Source: Azospirillum sp. TSH58 (lineage in GTDB: Bacteria > Pseudomonadota > Alphaproteobacteria > Azospirillales > Azospirillaceae). Taken from it: a stretch of 64,000 nucleotides of DNA. Numbering within the stretch: the first letter of the stretch is position 1; each line of letters starts with the position of its first letter. Under the pieces are notes generated by a model. It worked only from the letters and a program-made list of their open reading frames with translations. It made no database searches and had not been told where the DNA came from. Location of the stretch: assembly GCF_003119115.1 (NCBI RefSeq), contig NZ_CP022364.1, positions 1,326,501 to 1,390,500 of the forward strand, in the 5' to 3' direction. Positions 1-9,416 of this stretch are shown here, one piece after another. The position numbers and the translations under genes were made by a program.

Positions 1-277
1 CGATCAGGTGGTGGTGATGGTCGGTGGACGCCTCTTCATAGCGGGCGCGCCCGTCGCCCAGGTCCACCTTCTCGATCACCTGCGCGTCCTCCAGGAGGCG
101 CATGGTGCGGTAGACCGTGGCGATGGAGATGCGCGGGTCGATCAGGACGGCGCGGCGATGGACCTCCTCCACGTCGGGATGGTCCTCCGACTCCGACAGG
201 ACCTGGGAAATGACCCGGCGCTGGCCGGTCATCTTCAGCCCCTTTTCCAGGCACAAGGATTCGAGACGCGACGTCAT
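1..277 (-). CDS. fur: Fur-family metalloregulator (N-terminal part, runs off the window)
   Basis: Only about 92 codons are present; the gene continues past the left edge. The reading starts [13 protein letters not shown] at the ATG complementary to 275-277. It contains the Fur winged-helix signature: [11 protein letters not shown], then [16 protein letters not shown] as the recognition helix region, and the histidine cluster HHHHL that opens the metal-binding dimerisation half. Proteins of this family repress iron, zinc or manganese genes by binding DNA with a metal or haem cofactor. I cannot separate Fur from Irr or Mur because the metal-ligand half is missing, so the symbol is provisional. 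Confidence 0.8.
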   Translation of the reverse strand, partial: MTSRLESLCLEKGLKMTGQRRVISQVLSESEDHPDVEEVHRRAVLIDPRISIATVYRTMRLLEDAQVIEKVDLGDGRARYEEASTDHHHHLI

Positions 278-741
278 TGCCCCACCGCCTTTGCCATCCG
301 TTCCGGCGCCGTGTCCCGCGATCCGGGGCGCCATGCTGCAGCGCCCATCATAATACTGAAATTCATTCGCAATCCTATACCCCGTTTTTTTGTCCGGGAA
401 TTAACGCGGCAAAAAGCCGCACGCCCGGTGCAACGGCGCCGCCCGTTCCCCACTGTCTCCCGCCAAGGGCTGCCGGCACAGGGACATTTCCGGTCCGGAA
501 CATGGCCAAGGCCCTTGTTTGCTTGCCAAAAGCCCCCCCACCGCCTATGTGTGGTCGGTCGATTTTGCTTTGGGGCTGCCGGCTCCTCGTCGTCCCGGTA
601 CCGGCGCCGCTAGCGCCTTCCCACGGTGAATTGATGGCTCCGCGCACTCCCGCGGCGGAGCGCCCCAAGCCACGCCGCCCCGGCATTGTCCGGGCACGGC
701 CCAGGTGCAGCCTCTGTTCACGTGACCAGGACCCTCCCCGT
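278..741. other. Intergenic region between fur and rhlE
   Basis: About 460 bases separate the divergent fur-family gene and the RNA helicase. The helicase frame stays open upstream through most of this stretch, but the translation there is Pro/Arg-rich and lacks family features, so I treat it as non-coding. The region should hold both promoters. I see no convincing consensus promoter, operator or small RNA gene. Confidence 0.5.
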
Positions 742-2175
742 ATGACCGAATTCAGTGGCCTCGGCCTGATCGAGCCCCTTCTGCGCGCCGTCGCCGAAGA
801 GGGTTACCAGACCGCCACGCCGATCCAGGCCGGCGCCATCCCCGTTCTTCTGGAGGGCCGCGACGTGCTCGGCCTCGCCCAGACCGGCACCGGCAAGACC
901 GCCGCCTTCACCCTGCCGATCCTCCAGCGGCTGTTCCAGAACAAGAAGCGCGTGCAGGCCAAGGCGCCGCGCACGCTGATCCTGACGCCGACGCGCGAGC
1001 TGGCGCTGCAGATCGGCGAGAGCTTCCGCACCTACGGCCGGCACCTGCCGATCCGCCGCACGGTGATCCACGGCGGCGTCGGGCAGAGCCCGCAGGTCGC
1101 GGCGCTCGCCCGCGGCACCGACGTGCTGGTGGCGACGCCGGGCCGCCTGCTCGACCTGATGGCCCAGAAGCAGTGCGTGCTCGATCAGGTCGAGATCTTC
1201 GTCCTGGACGAGGCCGACCGCATGCTCGACATGGGCTTCATCCGCGACGTGCGGAAGGTGGTCGCGGTCCTGCCGAAGCAGCGCCAGACCCTGCTGTTCT
1301 CCGCCACCATGCCGGAAGGCGTGGTCGAGCTGGCGCACAGCATCCTGACCGACGCCGAGCGGATCGAGGTGGCGCCGCAGTCCACCACGGTGGAGCGCAT
1401 CGCCCAGCGCGTGCTGTTCGTGGACCGCGCCGACAAGCGCCGCCTGCTCGCCGACCTGCTGCAGGACGGCGCCATGGGGCGGACGATCGTCTTCGCCCGC
1501 ACCAAGCACGGCGCCGACCGCATCGCCGACCACCTGAAGAAGGCCGGCGTCGCGGCGGACGCGATCCACGGCGACAAGTCGCAGTCGGCCCGCGTGCGCG
1601 CGCTGGAGTCCTTCCGCAGCGGCGACCTGAAGGCGCTGGTGGCGACCGACATCGCAGCGCGCGGCATCGACATCGACGGCATCACGCACGTCATCAACTT
1701 CGACCTGCCGAACGAGCCGGAAAGCTACGTCCACCGCATCGGCCGCACCGCCCGCGCCGGCACCGACGGCAGCGCGGTGTCCTTCTGCGACGCGGAGGAG
1801 GTGGCCTACCTGAAGGCCATCGAGAAGACCATCCGCCAGCCGGTCCCGGCGGACCACGACCACCCCTACCACGCCTCGGTGGTGGCGGCGATCCACGCCT
1901 CCTCCGCCAAGCCGCCGAAGCCGGCGCCCAAGCAGCCCCGTCCGGGCCGCGGCCAGCCCCAGCAGGCGGGCGGCAACAAGCCGCAGGGCCAGAAGCCTCA
2001 AGCCCCGAAGGCCCATGGCGCGAAGCCGCCGGTGCCGCAGGGCGCGCGGGTGGCCGGCGCCACCGGCGACCAGCCGCTGAAGGCCAAGGTGTCGGCCAAC
2101 CAGCAGAACCGCCACAACCGCCGTCCCGCCCCGCACGGCGGTCAGCCGGGTGGGAACAAGCGGTCCGCGGCCTGA
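742..2175 (+). CDS. rhlE: DEAD-box ATP-dependent RNA helicase, RhlE type
   Basis: A 477-residue RNA helicase. Motifs in order: Q motif GYQTATPIQ (21-29), motif I AQTGTGKT (46-53), PTRELALQ (83-90), DEAD (156-159), SAT (187-189), ARGIDIDG near 306-313 and [10 protein letters not shown] (331-340). After about residue 390 comes a Lys/Pro/Gln-rich basic tail, typical of RhlE-like enzymes and likely to contact RNA. The start at 742 (MTEFSGLGL) gives the normal family N-terminus; upstream in-frame codons are judged untranslated. Family members unwind short RNA duplexes in rRNA maturation or RNA decay. The exact RNA target cannot be read from sequence. The gene stands alone. Confidence 0.9.
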   Translation: MTEFSGLGLIEPLLRAVAEEGYQTATPIQAGAIPVLLEGRDVLGLAQTGTGKTAAFTLPILQRLFQNKKRVQAKAPRTLILTPTRELALQIGESFRTYGRHLPIRRTVIHGGVGQSPQVAALARGTDVLVATPGRLLDLMAQKQCVLDQVEIFVLDEADRMLDMGFIRDVRKVVAVLPKQRQTLLFSATMPEGVVELAHSILTDAERIEVAPQSTTVERIAQRVLFVDRADKRRLLADLLQDGAMGRTIVFARTKHGADRIADHLKKAGVAADAIHGDKSQSARVRALESFRSGDLKALVATDIAARGIDIDGITHVINFDLPNEPESYVHRIGRTARAGTDGSAVSFCDAEEVAYLKAIEKTIRQPVPADHDHPYHASVVAAIHASSAKPPKPAPKQPRPGRGQPQQAGGNKPQGQKPQAPKAHGAKPPVPQGARVAGATGDQPLKAKVSANQQNRHNRRPAPHGGQPGGNKRSAA

Positions 2176-2227
2176 GTCAGAGCGGCCTGGGTCTGAGCGG
2201 TCTGGGTCTGTCGGGTACGCGGCGGGA

Positions 2228-2737
2228 TCACCGTCCGCCGCGCACCGCCCGACTGGCCGCGGCCTGCTCGTCGATCAGCGCGCCACGGGTCGGCGCCGGG
2301 CCGCTGTCGCCGTAGCGCTGGACCTGGGCGCTTCCTCCAAGCTGTTTCACGATGGCGGCGGCGATCACGTCCCGCCGCTGCGCGTCGGACAGGGACGCGG
2401 ACTGCCGTTCCAGCGCCGTCCAGTCGAGCCGCGCCGCAAGCCCGTTGCCCATCTGCGTCTGCCCGTCCCGCCAGACGGCGGCGACGACCTGACCGCCCTG
2501 CCGGACCACGGTGTGGGCCTGCACGGCACGGCTGCGCGCCGCGACCGCCGGGTCCACGGCGTTCGGGTCGCCGGCGATCCTCATCTGCTGCTGAAAGGCG
2601 GAGTCGCCGACCCCGACCCGCGCCATCATCTCCGGCGTCGCCCTGGTCGCCGCGGAGACGCGGGTGACCCTGCCGCCATTCAGTGCGTACGCGCCGGATG
2701 ATCCGAATCCCGGCGCGGAGACGGGCGGACTGCTCAT
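2228..2737 (-). CDS. Hypothetical protein, Ala/Gln-rich
   Basis: A 169-residue protein beginning MSSPPVSAPGF, chosen because a GAGGTG ribosome-binding site sits just upstream of this ATG; the frame is open for 20 more codons. It has no signal peptide, membrane segment or motif that I recognise. The middle part (AVQAHTVVRQGGQVVAAVWRDG) looks folded, while the ends are Ala/Ser/Pro-rich. A flagellar, phage-like or cell-surface role would be a guess. It is convergent with the helicase gene; a 15-bp imperfect tandem repeat lies between them at about 2179-2210. Confidence 0.6.
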   Translation of the reverse strand: MSSPPVSAPGFGSSGAYALNGGRVTRVSAATRATPEMMARVGVGDSAFQQQMRIAGDPNAVDPAVAARSRAVQAHTVVRQGGQVVAAVWRDGQTQMGNGLAARLDWTALERQSASLSDAQRRDVIAAAIVKQLGGSAQVQRYGDSGPAPTRGALIDEQAAASRAVRGGR

Positions 2738-2926
2738 GGGACACCTCACGGTTGATCGGCGAAATTGCTTCGGCAATTTCCCATTAGCAGCTTCCATGCC
2801 ACTCCGCTGGCGCGGGGGCGTGGTCTTTCGCTGGGGCGGAGGGGAAAATTGGACCCGGTGGCGCGCGCCGAATCGTCCCTCCGGGGTGAAGGAAATGCCG
2901 ATGGCGTCGAAGCATCGCCGCCGGCA

Positions 2927-3361
2927 TCACCGCGCGAAAATCTGCCCCATGTCCTGGAAGCTCTTGAACTCCAGGGCGTTCCCGCTCGGGTCGAGGAAGA
3001 ACATGGTGGCCTGCTCGCCCACCTGGCCCTTGAAGCGGATCTGCGGCTCGATGAGGAATCGCACGCCTTCGGCCTTCAGCCTGTCGGCCAGCGCGTGCCA
3101 GTCGTCCCAATCCAGGATCACGCCGAAATGGCTGGCCGGCACGTCCTCGCCATCGACCGGGTTGGTGGCGCGGGCCCCGGCATCCTCCGTCACATGCGCC
3201 ACCACCTGATGGCCGTAGAGGTCGAAGTCGATCCAGCGGTCGGACTCGCGCCCCACGCCGCAGCCCAGCAGGCCGGCGTAGAAGGCGCGCGCCTCCTCCT
3301 TGTCGCGGACGGGAAAGGCGAGGTGGAAAGGGGGAACGGGTTTGCGGTCGGTTGCGCTCAT
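2927..3361 (-). CDS. VOC-family (glyoxalase/extradiol dioxygenase fold) protein
   Basis: A 144-residue single-domain protein with the vicinal-oxygen-chelate pattern. It opens with [19 protein letters not shown], contains [12 protein letters not shown] in the middle, and ends [15 protein letters not shown]. The His of FHLAF, the His of SHFGV and the Glu of LEFK match the usual metal-ligand positions. Families with this arrangement include glyoxalase I, fosfomycin or bleomycin resistance proteins and dioxygenases, and the substrate cannot be assigned. The gene precedes the GST in the same orientation by about 110 bases but the two probably are not one operon. Confidence 0.85.
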   Translation of the reverse strand: MSATDRKPVPPFHLAFPVRDKEEARAFYAGLLGCGVGRESDRWIDFDLYGHQVVAHVTEDAGARATNPVDGEDVPASHFGVILDWDDWHALADRLKAEGVRFLIEPQIRFKGQVGEQATMFFLDPSGNALEFKSFQDMGQIFAR

Positions 3362-3473
3362 GCTCGTCGGGGCCTTCGCCCCCTCCCTGCCGATGATTGC
3401 CTGAGCAGTCTACTCGGGCAATCATCGGCCTGTCTCGGGATCGAACAGGCGCGTCCAGAAGGCGATCAGGCGG

Positions 3474-4079
3474 TCAGGCGATCCCTTCCGCCGCCAGCGC
3501 CGCGGCCACGGCCGGGCGCCCGGCGACGCGGGCCATGTAGGCGGTGATGTTCGGGTAGCCGTCCAGCGGCAGCCCGACCCGCGGCGCCCAGCGCAGCACC
3601 GTGAAGCCATAGGCGTCGGCCACCGTGAAGCGGTCGCCCGTCAGGTAGTCCTTGCCGGCCAGCCCGGCCTCGACGACCGCGAACTTGGCCGTCAGCGTCT
3701 GCTTGGCGATGTCCTTGAAGGCGTCCGGCGTGGTCGGGCGGAACAGCGGGCTGAAGGTCTTGTGCAGCTCCGTGCCGATGAAGTTCAGCCACTCCAGCAC
3801 GCGGTAGCGCTCCATCGTCCCGACGGCGGGCAGCAGACCGGTCTCCGGCACGCGGTCGGCGACATACTGAACGATCGCGGCGCCCTCGGTCAGGATGGCG
3901 CCGTCGTCGAGCGCCAGCGTCGGCACCTGGCCCTTCGGGTTGACGGCCAGGAAATCGCCGCCGTCCTCCAGCTTCTTGGCGGCGAGGTCGACGGCCGCGA
4001 CGTCGAAGGCCAGACCGCTCTCGCGCAGGACAATATGCGGCGACAGCGAGCAGGCGCCCGGCTTCAGGTAGAGCTTCAT
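3474..4079 (-). CDS. gst: Glutathione S-transferase, bacterial beta-like class
   Basis: A 201-residue protein with an N-terminal thioredoxin-like domain and an all-helical C-terminal domain. MKLYLKPGACSLSPHIVLRE carries the Cys10/Ser region used by beta-class bacterial GSTs, NPKGQVPTL has the cis-proline, and LTEGAAIVQYVAD forms the glutathione gamma-glutamyl site. The C-terminal half has YLTGDRFTVADAYGF, the N-capping box conserved in GSTs. It is expected to conjugate glutathione to electrophiles or reduce peroxides in the cytosol. The start at 4079 gives a standard family length. Confidence 0.92.
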   Translation of the reverse strand: MKLYLKPGACSLSPHIVLRESGLAFDVAAVDLAAKKLEDGGDFLAVNPKGQVPTLALDDGAILTEGAAIVQYVADRVPETGLLPAVGTMERYRVLEWLNFIGTELHKTFSPLFRPTTPDAFKDIAKQTLTAKFAVVEAGLAGKDYLTGDRFTVADAYGFTVLRWAPRVGLPLDGYPNITAYMARVAGRPAVAAALAAEGIA

Positions 4080-4132
4080 GACGTTTCTTATCCTTGTTTC
4101 CGGCGGGACATGACGGATCGATAGAGGGACAC

Positions 4133-4163
4133 GGGGCGGCGGCGAATGCAACAGCGCCGCCCC
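4133..4163. terminator. Hairpin between ugpC and gst
   Basis: A 9-bp GC-only stem (GGGGCGGCG pairing with CGCCGCCCC) with a 13-base loop lies just downstream of ugpC and upstream of gst. There is no T-run, so intrinsic termination is doubtful. Three partial copies of a GTCAATCCGGCA-like unit follow at about 4165-4212, overlapping the 3' end of ugpC. Confidence 0.3.
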
Positions 4164-4197
4164 GGTCAATCCGCCACCCGGTCAATCCGGCAGACGC

Positions 4198-5271
4198 TCA
4201 ATCCGGCAGACGCCGCCCGGACTCCGCGTCGAACAGGTGCAGGGCGTCGGGCGGGGCACCGACGCGCAGGGTCTCGCCCTCGCGGCAGGAGGGCAGGCCG
4301 GCGACCCGGACCACCAGCGCCTCGCCGTCCGGCAGGCGGCCGTAGACCACCGTGTCGGCGCCCAGGGCCTCCACCAGATCGACCGTGACGATCAGCGGCC
4401 CGTCGCCGGGCGTGACGGCCAGATGCTCCGGCCGCACGCCGAGCTTGACCGGCCGTCCGGCCATGTCGGGCCGCGGGCGCGGCAGGAGGAAGGCGGTGCC
4501 GCCGGGCAGCGCCACCGCCTGCCCGGCGGCGTCGAAGCGCGCGTCCAGCACGTTCATCGGCGGCGACCCGATGAAGCCGGCCACGAACAGGCTGGCCGGG
4601 CGCTGGTAGACCTCCAGCGGCGTGCCGACCTGCTCCGCCACCCCGTGGTTCATCACCAGGATGCGGTCGGCGAGCGTCATCGCCTCCACCTGATCGTGCG
4701 TCACATAGAGGCTGGTGATGCCCAGCCGGTCCTGGAGCCGCTTGATCTCGACGCGCATCTGGGTACGCAGCTTGGCGTCCAGGTTGGACAGCGGCTCGTC
4801 GAACAGGAAGGCGGCGGGCTCGCGCACGATGGCGCGGCCCATGGCGACGCGCTGGCGCTGCCCGCCGGAAAGCTGGCTGGGCCGGCGGTCGAGGAAGCGG
4901 CCAAGCTCCAGGATCTCCGCGGCCTTCGCCACGCGCGCCTGGATCTCCGCCTTGGGCAGGCCGCGGATCTTCAGCCCGTAGGCCATGTTCTCGAACACGC
5001 TCATGTGCGGGTAGAGCGCGTAGTTCTGGAACACCATGGCGATGTCGCGGTCCTTGGGCTCCAGCCCGTTGACCACCCGCCCGCCGATGGCGATCTCGCC
5101 CCCGGTGATGCTCTCCAGCCCGGCGACCATGCGCAGCAGCGTGGACTTGCCGCAACCCGAGGGGCCGAGCAGCACGAGGAACTCCCCGTCCGCGACGCTG
5201 ATGTCGATGCCCTTGATGGCCTCGACGGAGCCGTAGGACTTGCGGACCCGATTCAGATCGACCGTTGCCAT
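4198..5271 (-). CDS. ugpC: sn-Glycerol-3-phosphate ABC transporter ATPase UgpC
   Basis: A 357-residue ABC ATPase of the MalK/UgpC type. Walker [10 protein letters not shown] is at 36-44, the signature LSGGQ at 134-138 and Walker B with FLFDEP at 155-160. A C-terminal TOBE/OB regulatory domain (roughly 240-357) includes [11 protein letters not shown]. It energises import through UgpA and UgpE. It is the last gene of ugpB-ugpA-ugpE-ugpC, three bases after ugpE, so translational coupling is likely. MalK-type ATPases can be shared between sugar importers, so the assignment depends on the ugp context. Confidence 0.93.
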   Translation of the reverse strand: MATVDLNRVRKSYGSVEAIKGIDISVADGEFLVLLGPSGCGKSTLLRMVAGLESITGGEIAIGGRVVNGLEPKDRDIAMVFQNYALYPHMSVFENMAYGLKIRGLPKAEIQARVAKAAEILELGRFLDRRPSQLSGGQRQRVAMGRAIVREPAAFLFDEPLSNLDAKLRTQMRVEIKRLQDRLGITSLYVTHDQVEAMTLADRILVMNHGVAEQVGTPLEVYQRPASLFVAGFIGSPPMNVLDARFDAAGQAVALPGGTAFLLPRPRPDMAGRPVKLGVRPEHLAVTPGDGPLIVTVDLVEALGADTVVYGRLPDGEALVVRVAGLPSCREGETLRVGAPPDALHLFDAESGRRLPD

Positions 5272-5274
5272 TTC

Positions 5275-6147
5275 TTATTTCTCGCTGTCCACAAGGCCTT
5301 TGACGAACCAGCGCTGCATCAGCACGACCACCGCCACCGGCGGCAGCATGGCCAGCACCGTCGTCGCCATGATGAGGTTCCAGTCGGTCGCGGCCTCGCC
5401 GTTGCCGATCATCTTGGTGATGCCGATGACCACCGTCTCCATCTCCGCGCTGTTGGTGATCAGCAGCGGCCACAGATACTGGTTCCAGCCGTAGATGAAG
5501 AGGATGACGAACAGCGCCGCGATGTTGGTGCGCGACAGGGGCAGCACCACGTCCACGAAGAAGCGCAGCGCCCCCGCCCCGTCGATCTTCGCGGCCTCCA
5601 CCAGCTCGTCCGGGATGGTCAGGAAGAACTGGCGGAACAGCAGCGTCGCCGTGGCCGAGGCGATCAACGGGATGGTCAGCCCGGCGTAGCTGTCGATCAG
5701 GCCGAGGTTGGCCACCACCTCGTAGGTCGGGATGATGCGCACCTCCACCGGCAGCATCAGCGTGATGAAGATCATCCAGAAGAAGACCATGCGCAGCGGG
5801 AAGCGGAAGAAGGCCACCGCGTAGGCCGAGATGATCGAGATGGCGATCTTGCCCAGCGCGATGACCAGCGCCATGACGAGGCTGTTCCACATCATGATGC
5901 GCACGGGCGTGTGCATGACGCGGTTGCCCTGCGATTCGCTCCAGGCCGAGGCGTAGTTGTTCAGCATCTCGCCGCCGGGGGTCAGCGGCAGGTTGCCGCG
6001 CCCGATGGTGGCGGCGTCCCAGGTCGAGCCGATGATCGTCACGTAGATCGGGAAGGCGAAGATCAGGACGCCCAGCATCAGGATCAGGTGCGGGACCATG
6101 TCCATCAGGCGCCCGCCGGAGCGCGGGTCGGCACGGTCGCGGGTCAT
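5275..6147 (-). CDS. ugpE: sn-Glycerol-3-phosphate ABC transporter permease UgpE
   Basis: A 290-residue inner-membrane permease with about six transmembrane segments. The first is [20 protein letters not shown], and the conserved EAA loop reads [17 protein letters not shown], which docks onto UgpC. The start at 6147 overlaps the ugpA stop by four bases (ATGA), supporting translational coupling; an internal ATG 14 codons later is a less likely alternative. It forms the channel with UgpA for glycerol-3-phosphate or glycerophosphodiester uptake. The E. coli counterpart has a similar length. Confidence 0.93.
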   Translation of the reverse strand: MTRDRADPRSGGRLMDMVPHLILMLGVLIFAFPIYVTIIGSTWDAATIGRGNLPLTPGGEMLNNYASAWSESQGNRVMHTPVRIMMWNSLVMALVIALGKIAISIISAYAVAFFRFPLRMVFFWMIFITLMLPVEVRIIPTYEVVANLGLIDSYAGLTIPLIASATATLLFRQFFLTIPDELVEAAKIDGAGALRFFVDVVLPLSRTNIAALFVILFIYGWNQYLWPLLITNSAEMETVVIGITKMIGNGEAATDWNLIMATTVLAMLPPVAVVVLMQRWFVKGLVDSEK

Positions 6148-7028
6148 GAGTAATGCACCTTGCGCTCGACGAAGCGGAACTGGATGGCGGTCAGCGCGAT
6201 GACGATGACCATCAGGATCACCGACTGCGCCGAGGAGCCGCCGAGGTCGTGGTTGACCACGCCGTCCTGGTAGACGCGGAAGATCAACGTCTCCGTGGCC
6301 TTGCCCGGCCCGCCGTGGGTCAGGGCGTGGATCGTGCCGAAGGTCTCGAAGAAGGCGTAGACGATGTTCACCACCAGCAGGAAGAAGGTGGTCGGCGACA
6401 GCAGCGGGAAGGTGATCGTCCAGAAGCGGCGCACCGCCCCCGCCCCGTCGATGCTCGCCGCCTCCAGCACGGAGCGCGGGATGGCCTGCAGCCCGGCCAG
6501 GAAGAAGATGAAGTTGTAGGAGACCTGCTTCCAGCTCGCCGCCAGGATGACCATGGTCAGCGCCTGCCCGTCGTTCAGCCGGTAGTCCCAGGCGTAGCCG
6601 AGGTTGTTCAGCGCGCGGCCCAGGATGCCGATGTCCGGGTTGAAGATGAACATCCACAGCACCGCCGCCACCGCGGGCGCCAGCGCGTAGGGCCAGATCA
6701 GCAGCGTCTTGTAGGCAGACGCCGCCCGGATCTTCGAATCGGCCATCACCGCCAGCCCCAGCGCGGAGGCCAGCGACAGGACGGTCACCGACGCGCTGAA
6801 GATGATGGTGGTCTTCACCGTCTCCAGATAGTTCGGGTCGCTCAGCACCGACTCGAAATTCTCCAGCCCGACGAACTGGCTGCGCAGCCCGAAGGCGTCC
6901 TGGAGATGCACCGACTGCCACAGCGCCTGCGCCGCCGGCCAGATGAAGAAGATCAGCGTCACCGCCACCTGCGGCGCCAGCAGCAGGTAGGGCAGCGCCC
7001 TGTTGTCGAAAATCACGCGACGTTGCAT
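6144..7028 (-). CDS. ugpA: sn-Glycerol-3-phosphate ABC transporter permease UgpA
   Basis: A 294-residue permease starting [19 protein letters not shown]. The first membrane helix covers about residues 13-35, and the EAA motif [18 protein letters not shown] contacts the ATPase. The ATG at 7028 gives the family N-terminus; the longer frame would translate the palindromic repeat upstream and is rejected. It pairs with UgpE. Unusually, the spacer between it and ugpB contains a 118-bp REP-like palindrome, which may affect how much message reads through from ugpB to the membrane components. Confidence 0.93.
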   Translation of the reverse strand: MQRRVIFDNRALPYLLLAPQVAVTLIFFIWPAAQALWQSVHLQDAFGLRSQFVGLENFESVLSDPNYLETVKTTIIFSASVTVLSLASALGLAVMADSKIRAASAYKTLLIWPYALAPAVAAVLWMFIFNPDIGILGRALNNLGYAWDYRLNDGQALTMVILAASWKQVSYNFIFFLAGLQAIPRSVLEAASIDGAGAVRRFWTITFPLLSPTTFFLLVVNIVYAFFETFGTIHALTHGGPGKATETLIFRVYQDGVVNHDLGGSSAQSVILMVIVIALTAIQFRFVERKVHYS

Positions 7029-7042
7029 GGAACCCCTTTCAA

Positions 7043-7160
7043 CCCTCTCCCCTCCGGGGAGAGGGTGGCCCGAAGGGCCGGTGAGGGGGTTGCGCATCGC
7101 GGAGCGTCCGACACAAGCGCATCCCCCTCACCCCTGCCCTCTCCCCAGGGGGGAGAGGGA
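7043..7160. repeat. 118-bp composite palindromic REP-like element, copy A
   Basis: The element begins with CCCTCTCCCCTCCGGGGAG and ends with a reversed arm of the same type (CTCTCCCC...GGGGAGAGGGA), so two hairpins face each other across a variable centre of about 35 bases. A second copy of exactly the same length lies at 16641-16758, and the first 47 bases are identical between them. This one sits inside the ugp operon, between ugpB and ugpA. Such elements can stabilise the upstream part of an mRNA or attenuate transcription. Confidence 0.85.
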
Positions 7161-7167
7161 GTTACGC

Positions 7168-8505
7168 TCAGTTCTTGTTGGCGCGCTCGAAGTTGCGCAG
7201 GACCGTGTCGCCGCGCTTCACCGCGTTGTCCAGCGCCTGCTGGGCGGTCTGCTGGCCCTGGAACGCCTTCTCCATCTCCTCCTGGATGATGTTGCGGATC
7301 TCCGGCAGGTTGCCCAGCCGCAGCCCCATGGTGTTCTCCGTGGTGGCGGTGCGGGTCAGCTGCTCCGCCGGCACCTCGGCGCCGGGGTTCTTGTCGTAGA
7401 AGCCTTCCTTCTTCGCCAGCTCGAAGCCCTGGAGCGTCACCGGAACGTAGCCGGTGTCCATGTGCCACTTGGCGTCCACCTCCGGACGGGCGAGGTGGCT
7501 GAAGAAGGCGGCGACGGCCTTGTACTCGTCGGCGGTGCGCTTGGGCGAGGTCATCACCCAGAAGGCGGCGCCGCCGATGATCGAGTTCTTCGGCGACGAG
7601 ATCGCGTCCGGCCAGTAGGGCAGCGGCGCGGCGCCCCAGTTGAACTTGGCCTCCTTCACGATGCGCCCGCGCAGGCCGGACGAGGCCTGGATCATCGCGC
7701 ATTCACCCGACGGGAACAGCGAGTCCGCCGCGTTGTCGCGCCCGCCGTAGCGCAGCGCGCCTTCCTTCTGCAGGTCGATCAGCGTCTGGAGATGCTTCAC
7801 GAAGAACGGGTCGTTGATCTTCAGCGTGGCGTTCAGCCCGCCGAAGCCGTTGGCCTCCGACGCGAAGGGCTTGTCGTGCAGCGCGCCGACCTGCTCGAAC
7901 TGCGTCCAGGTCGGCCAGGAGAAGGTCATCGGGCAGGTCACGCCGGCCGCCTTCAGCTTGCGCGCCGCGTCGGCCACCTCCGGCCAGGTCGCCGGCGGCC
8001 TGTTGGGGTCGAGCCCGGCCTTCTGGAAGGCGTCCTTGTTGTAGAAGGTGATGGTGGTGGAGCTGTTGAACGGCAGGGCCATCATCTTGCCGTCCTTGGA
8101 GCTGTAATAGCCCCGGACCGCCGGGATGTAGGCCGCGGCGTCGAGGCCCGACCCCGTCTCGCTCATCAGCTGGTGCACCGGCTTGATGGCCGGGCCGGCG
8201 GACAGCATGGTGGCGGTGCCGACCTCGAACATCTGCACGACGTGGGGGGCGTTGCCGGCGCGGAAGGCGGCGATGGCCGCCTGCATCGTCTCCGGATAGC
8301 TGCCCTTGAAGGTCGGGTTGACCTGGACCTTGTCCTGGCTCTCGTTGAAGCTCTTCACCACCTGCTCGAGCTGGCCGCCGAGCGGCTGGGGCAGGCCGTG
8401 CCAGAATTCGATGACGGTTTTCTGCTGGGCGTGGGCGGCGCCGGTGAAACCGGCGGCGAGCGCGAAGGCGGCCGTCGAGACGGCGAGCTTGCGGCGGGTC
8501 AGCAT
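7168..8505 (-). CDS. ugpB: sn-Glycerol-3-phosphate periplasmic binding protein UgpB
   Basis: A 445-residue binding protein with an N-terminal signal peptide, MLTRRKLAVSTAAF followed by a hydrophobic core and a GAAHAQQ cleavage region near residue 26. The mature part begins KTVIEFWHGLPQPLGGQLE, the FWH motif typical of UgpB and other family-1 solute-binding proteins. The start at 8505 follows a GGGAGAG ribosome site. It captures sn-glycerol-3-phosphate or its diesters and delivers them to UgpAE. First gene of the operon. E. coli UgpB is 438 residues, so the size agrees. Confidence 0.93.
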   Translation of the reverse strand: MLTRRKLAVSTAAFALAAGFTGAAHAQQKTVIEFWHGLPQPLGGQLEQVVKSFNESQDKVQVNPTFKGSYPETMQAAIAAFRAGNAPHVVQMFEVGTATMLSAGPAIKPVHQLMSETGSGLDAAAYIPAVRGYYSSKDGKMMALPFNSSTTITFYNKDAFQKAGLDPNRPPATWPEVADAARKLKAAGVTCPMTFSWPTWTQFEQVGALHDKPFASEANGFGGLNATLKINDPFFVKHLQTLIDLQKEGALRYGGRDNAADSLFPSGECAMIQASSGLRGRIVKEAKFNWGAAPLPYWPDAISSPKNSIIGGAAFWVMTSPKRTADEYKAVAAFFSHLARPEVDAKWHMDTGYVPVTLQGFELAKKEGFYDKNPGAEVPAEQLTRTATTENTMGLRLGNLPEIRNIIQEEMEKAFQGQQTAQQALDNAVKRGDTVLRNFERANKN

Positions 8506-8752
8506 GGTGGTCTCTCCCTGGAACCAATCGATTGCGTGATGTGCTGACATGCAGGGCGCGGGTTGCGGTCCCGCGACGGTCTTGTGAAGATTTGATGACG
8601 TGTCCCTCAGGCGCGCGCACGGACGCGCCGCATCCGCTTCCCACGGTTGCAACGTCAGTCCGGCATAAGGCACGGAACGGGACTTAGGATGGTGACGGGT
8701 GCTGCGCCGGCATCGATGGTTTTCCTCCCCGCATGTGTTTCTTTTTTGCAAG

Positions 8753-8801
8753 CCTTAAGGATAGAGGGGAAGGCTGTCAATCAGCCGTACGTATCAGTAC
8801 G
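8753..8801 (-). promoter_or_regulatory. Possible ugp promoter with adjacent inverted repeat
   Basis: On the minus strand a TTGACA box (8775-8780) is followed 16 bases later by a weak TTAAGG-like -10 (8753-8758), upstream of ugpB. Immediately upstream of the -35 is a perfect 6-bp inverted repeat, CCGTAC and GTACGG with a 6-base spacer (8784-8801), which is the right shape and place for an operator. The -10 match is poor, so this is tentative. I did not find a clear Pho box. Confidence 0.35.
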
Positions 8802-8817
8802 GACTATCACCCTTACG

Positions 8818-9210
8818 TCATCTCTCGGGGTGCCGATTTTGCGCGAGCGCCCACAGCGCGGCGTCGTCGCGGCACAGGGAGCCGGCCAGTTGCGACAGCC
8901 TGTCCCCCATCAGACCCGAGGAGCGCAGCAGGCAGTGGGACCGGCTTGGCGCCGACAGATAGAGCGACGCCGCCGGGGCCGCGACCGGCGGGGCGGGGTA
9001 CAGCGCGGCGGGCGGCGGACAGTAGTAAGGCTGCGCACCGGGATTGTAGCCGGGCACCAGCCGGTCCAGACCGGGCCGGGGGCCGAAGACGCAGCCGCGC
9101 TGGTCCCAGTCCAGGCTCGTCGTCTGCGCGGCAGCGGGCAGGGCAACAAGGGCGGTCACAGCCAACCCCGCCAGTTGTCCGGCCAGCCGGAACCCTGCTT
9201 TGCGATGCAT
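8818..9210 (-). CDS. Secreted hypothetical protein
   Basis: A 130-residue protein with a signal peptide (MHRKAGFRLAGQLAGLAVT, cleavage after about LPAAAQ). The mature part is Pro/Tyr/Ala-rich with four Cys residues (RGCVFG, YYCPPP, HCLLR, SLCRDD), suggesting disulphides in the periplasm. A good GGAGGGAAG ribosome site precedes the ATG at 9210. I do not recognise a family. It lies between ugpB and a histidine kinase and has no evident functional link to either. Confidence 0.65.
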   Translation of the reverse strand: MHRKAGFRLAGQLAGLAVTALVALPAAAQTTSLDWDQRGCVFGPRPGLDRLVPGYNPGAQPYYCPPPAALYPAPPVAAPAASLYLSAPSRSHCLLRSSGLMGDRLSQLAGSLCRDDAALWALAQNRHPER

Positions 9211-9416
9211 GCTTCCCTCCGATCCCAGGCCGCGCCTGTGATGCACCCAGACCATGACGCCCGGGCCGGCGGGTCGTGAACGGACCCGGCCTTCGGAGGA
9301 ATTATGCGCGCTCCATCGTCCATCGGAGCCGCGCCGATGGACGGGTCGGAGAGCGCAAGCGAGGACGACGCTCTCTGTTCGTTCGGTGGAAGGAGGAGGC
9401 GGGTTTCCCCGCCCCG

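Noticed and set aside
8771-8790. A Pho box upstream of ugpB
   Set aside because: Only one CTGTCAA-like half site is present and in the wrong orientation for a tandem box.
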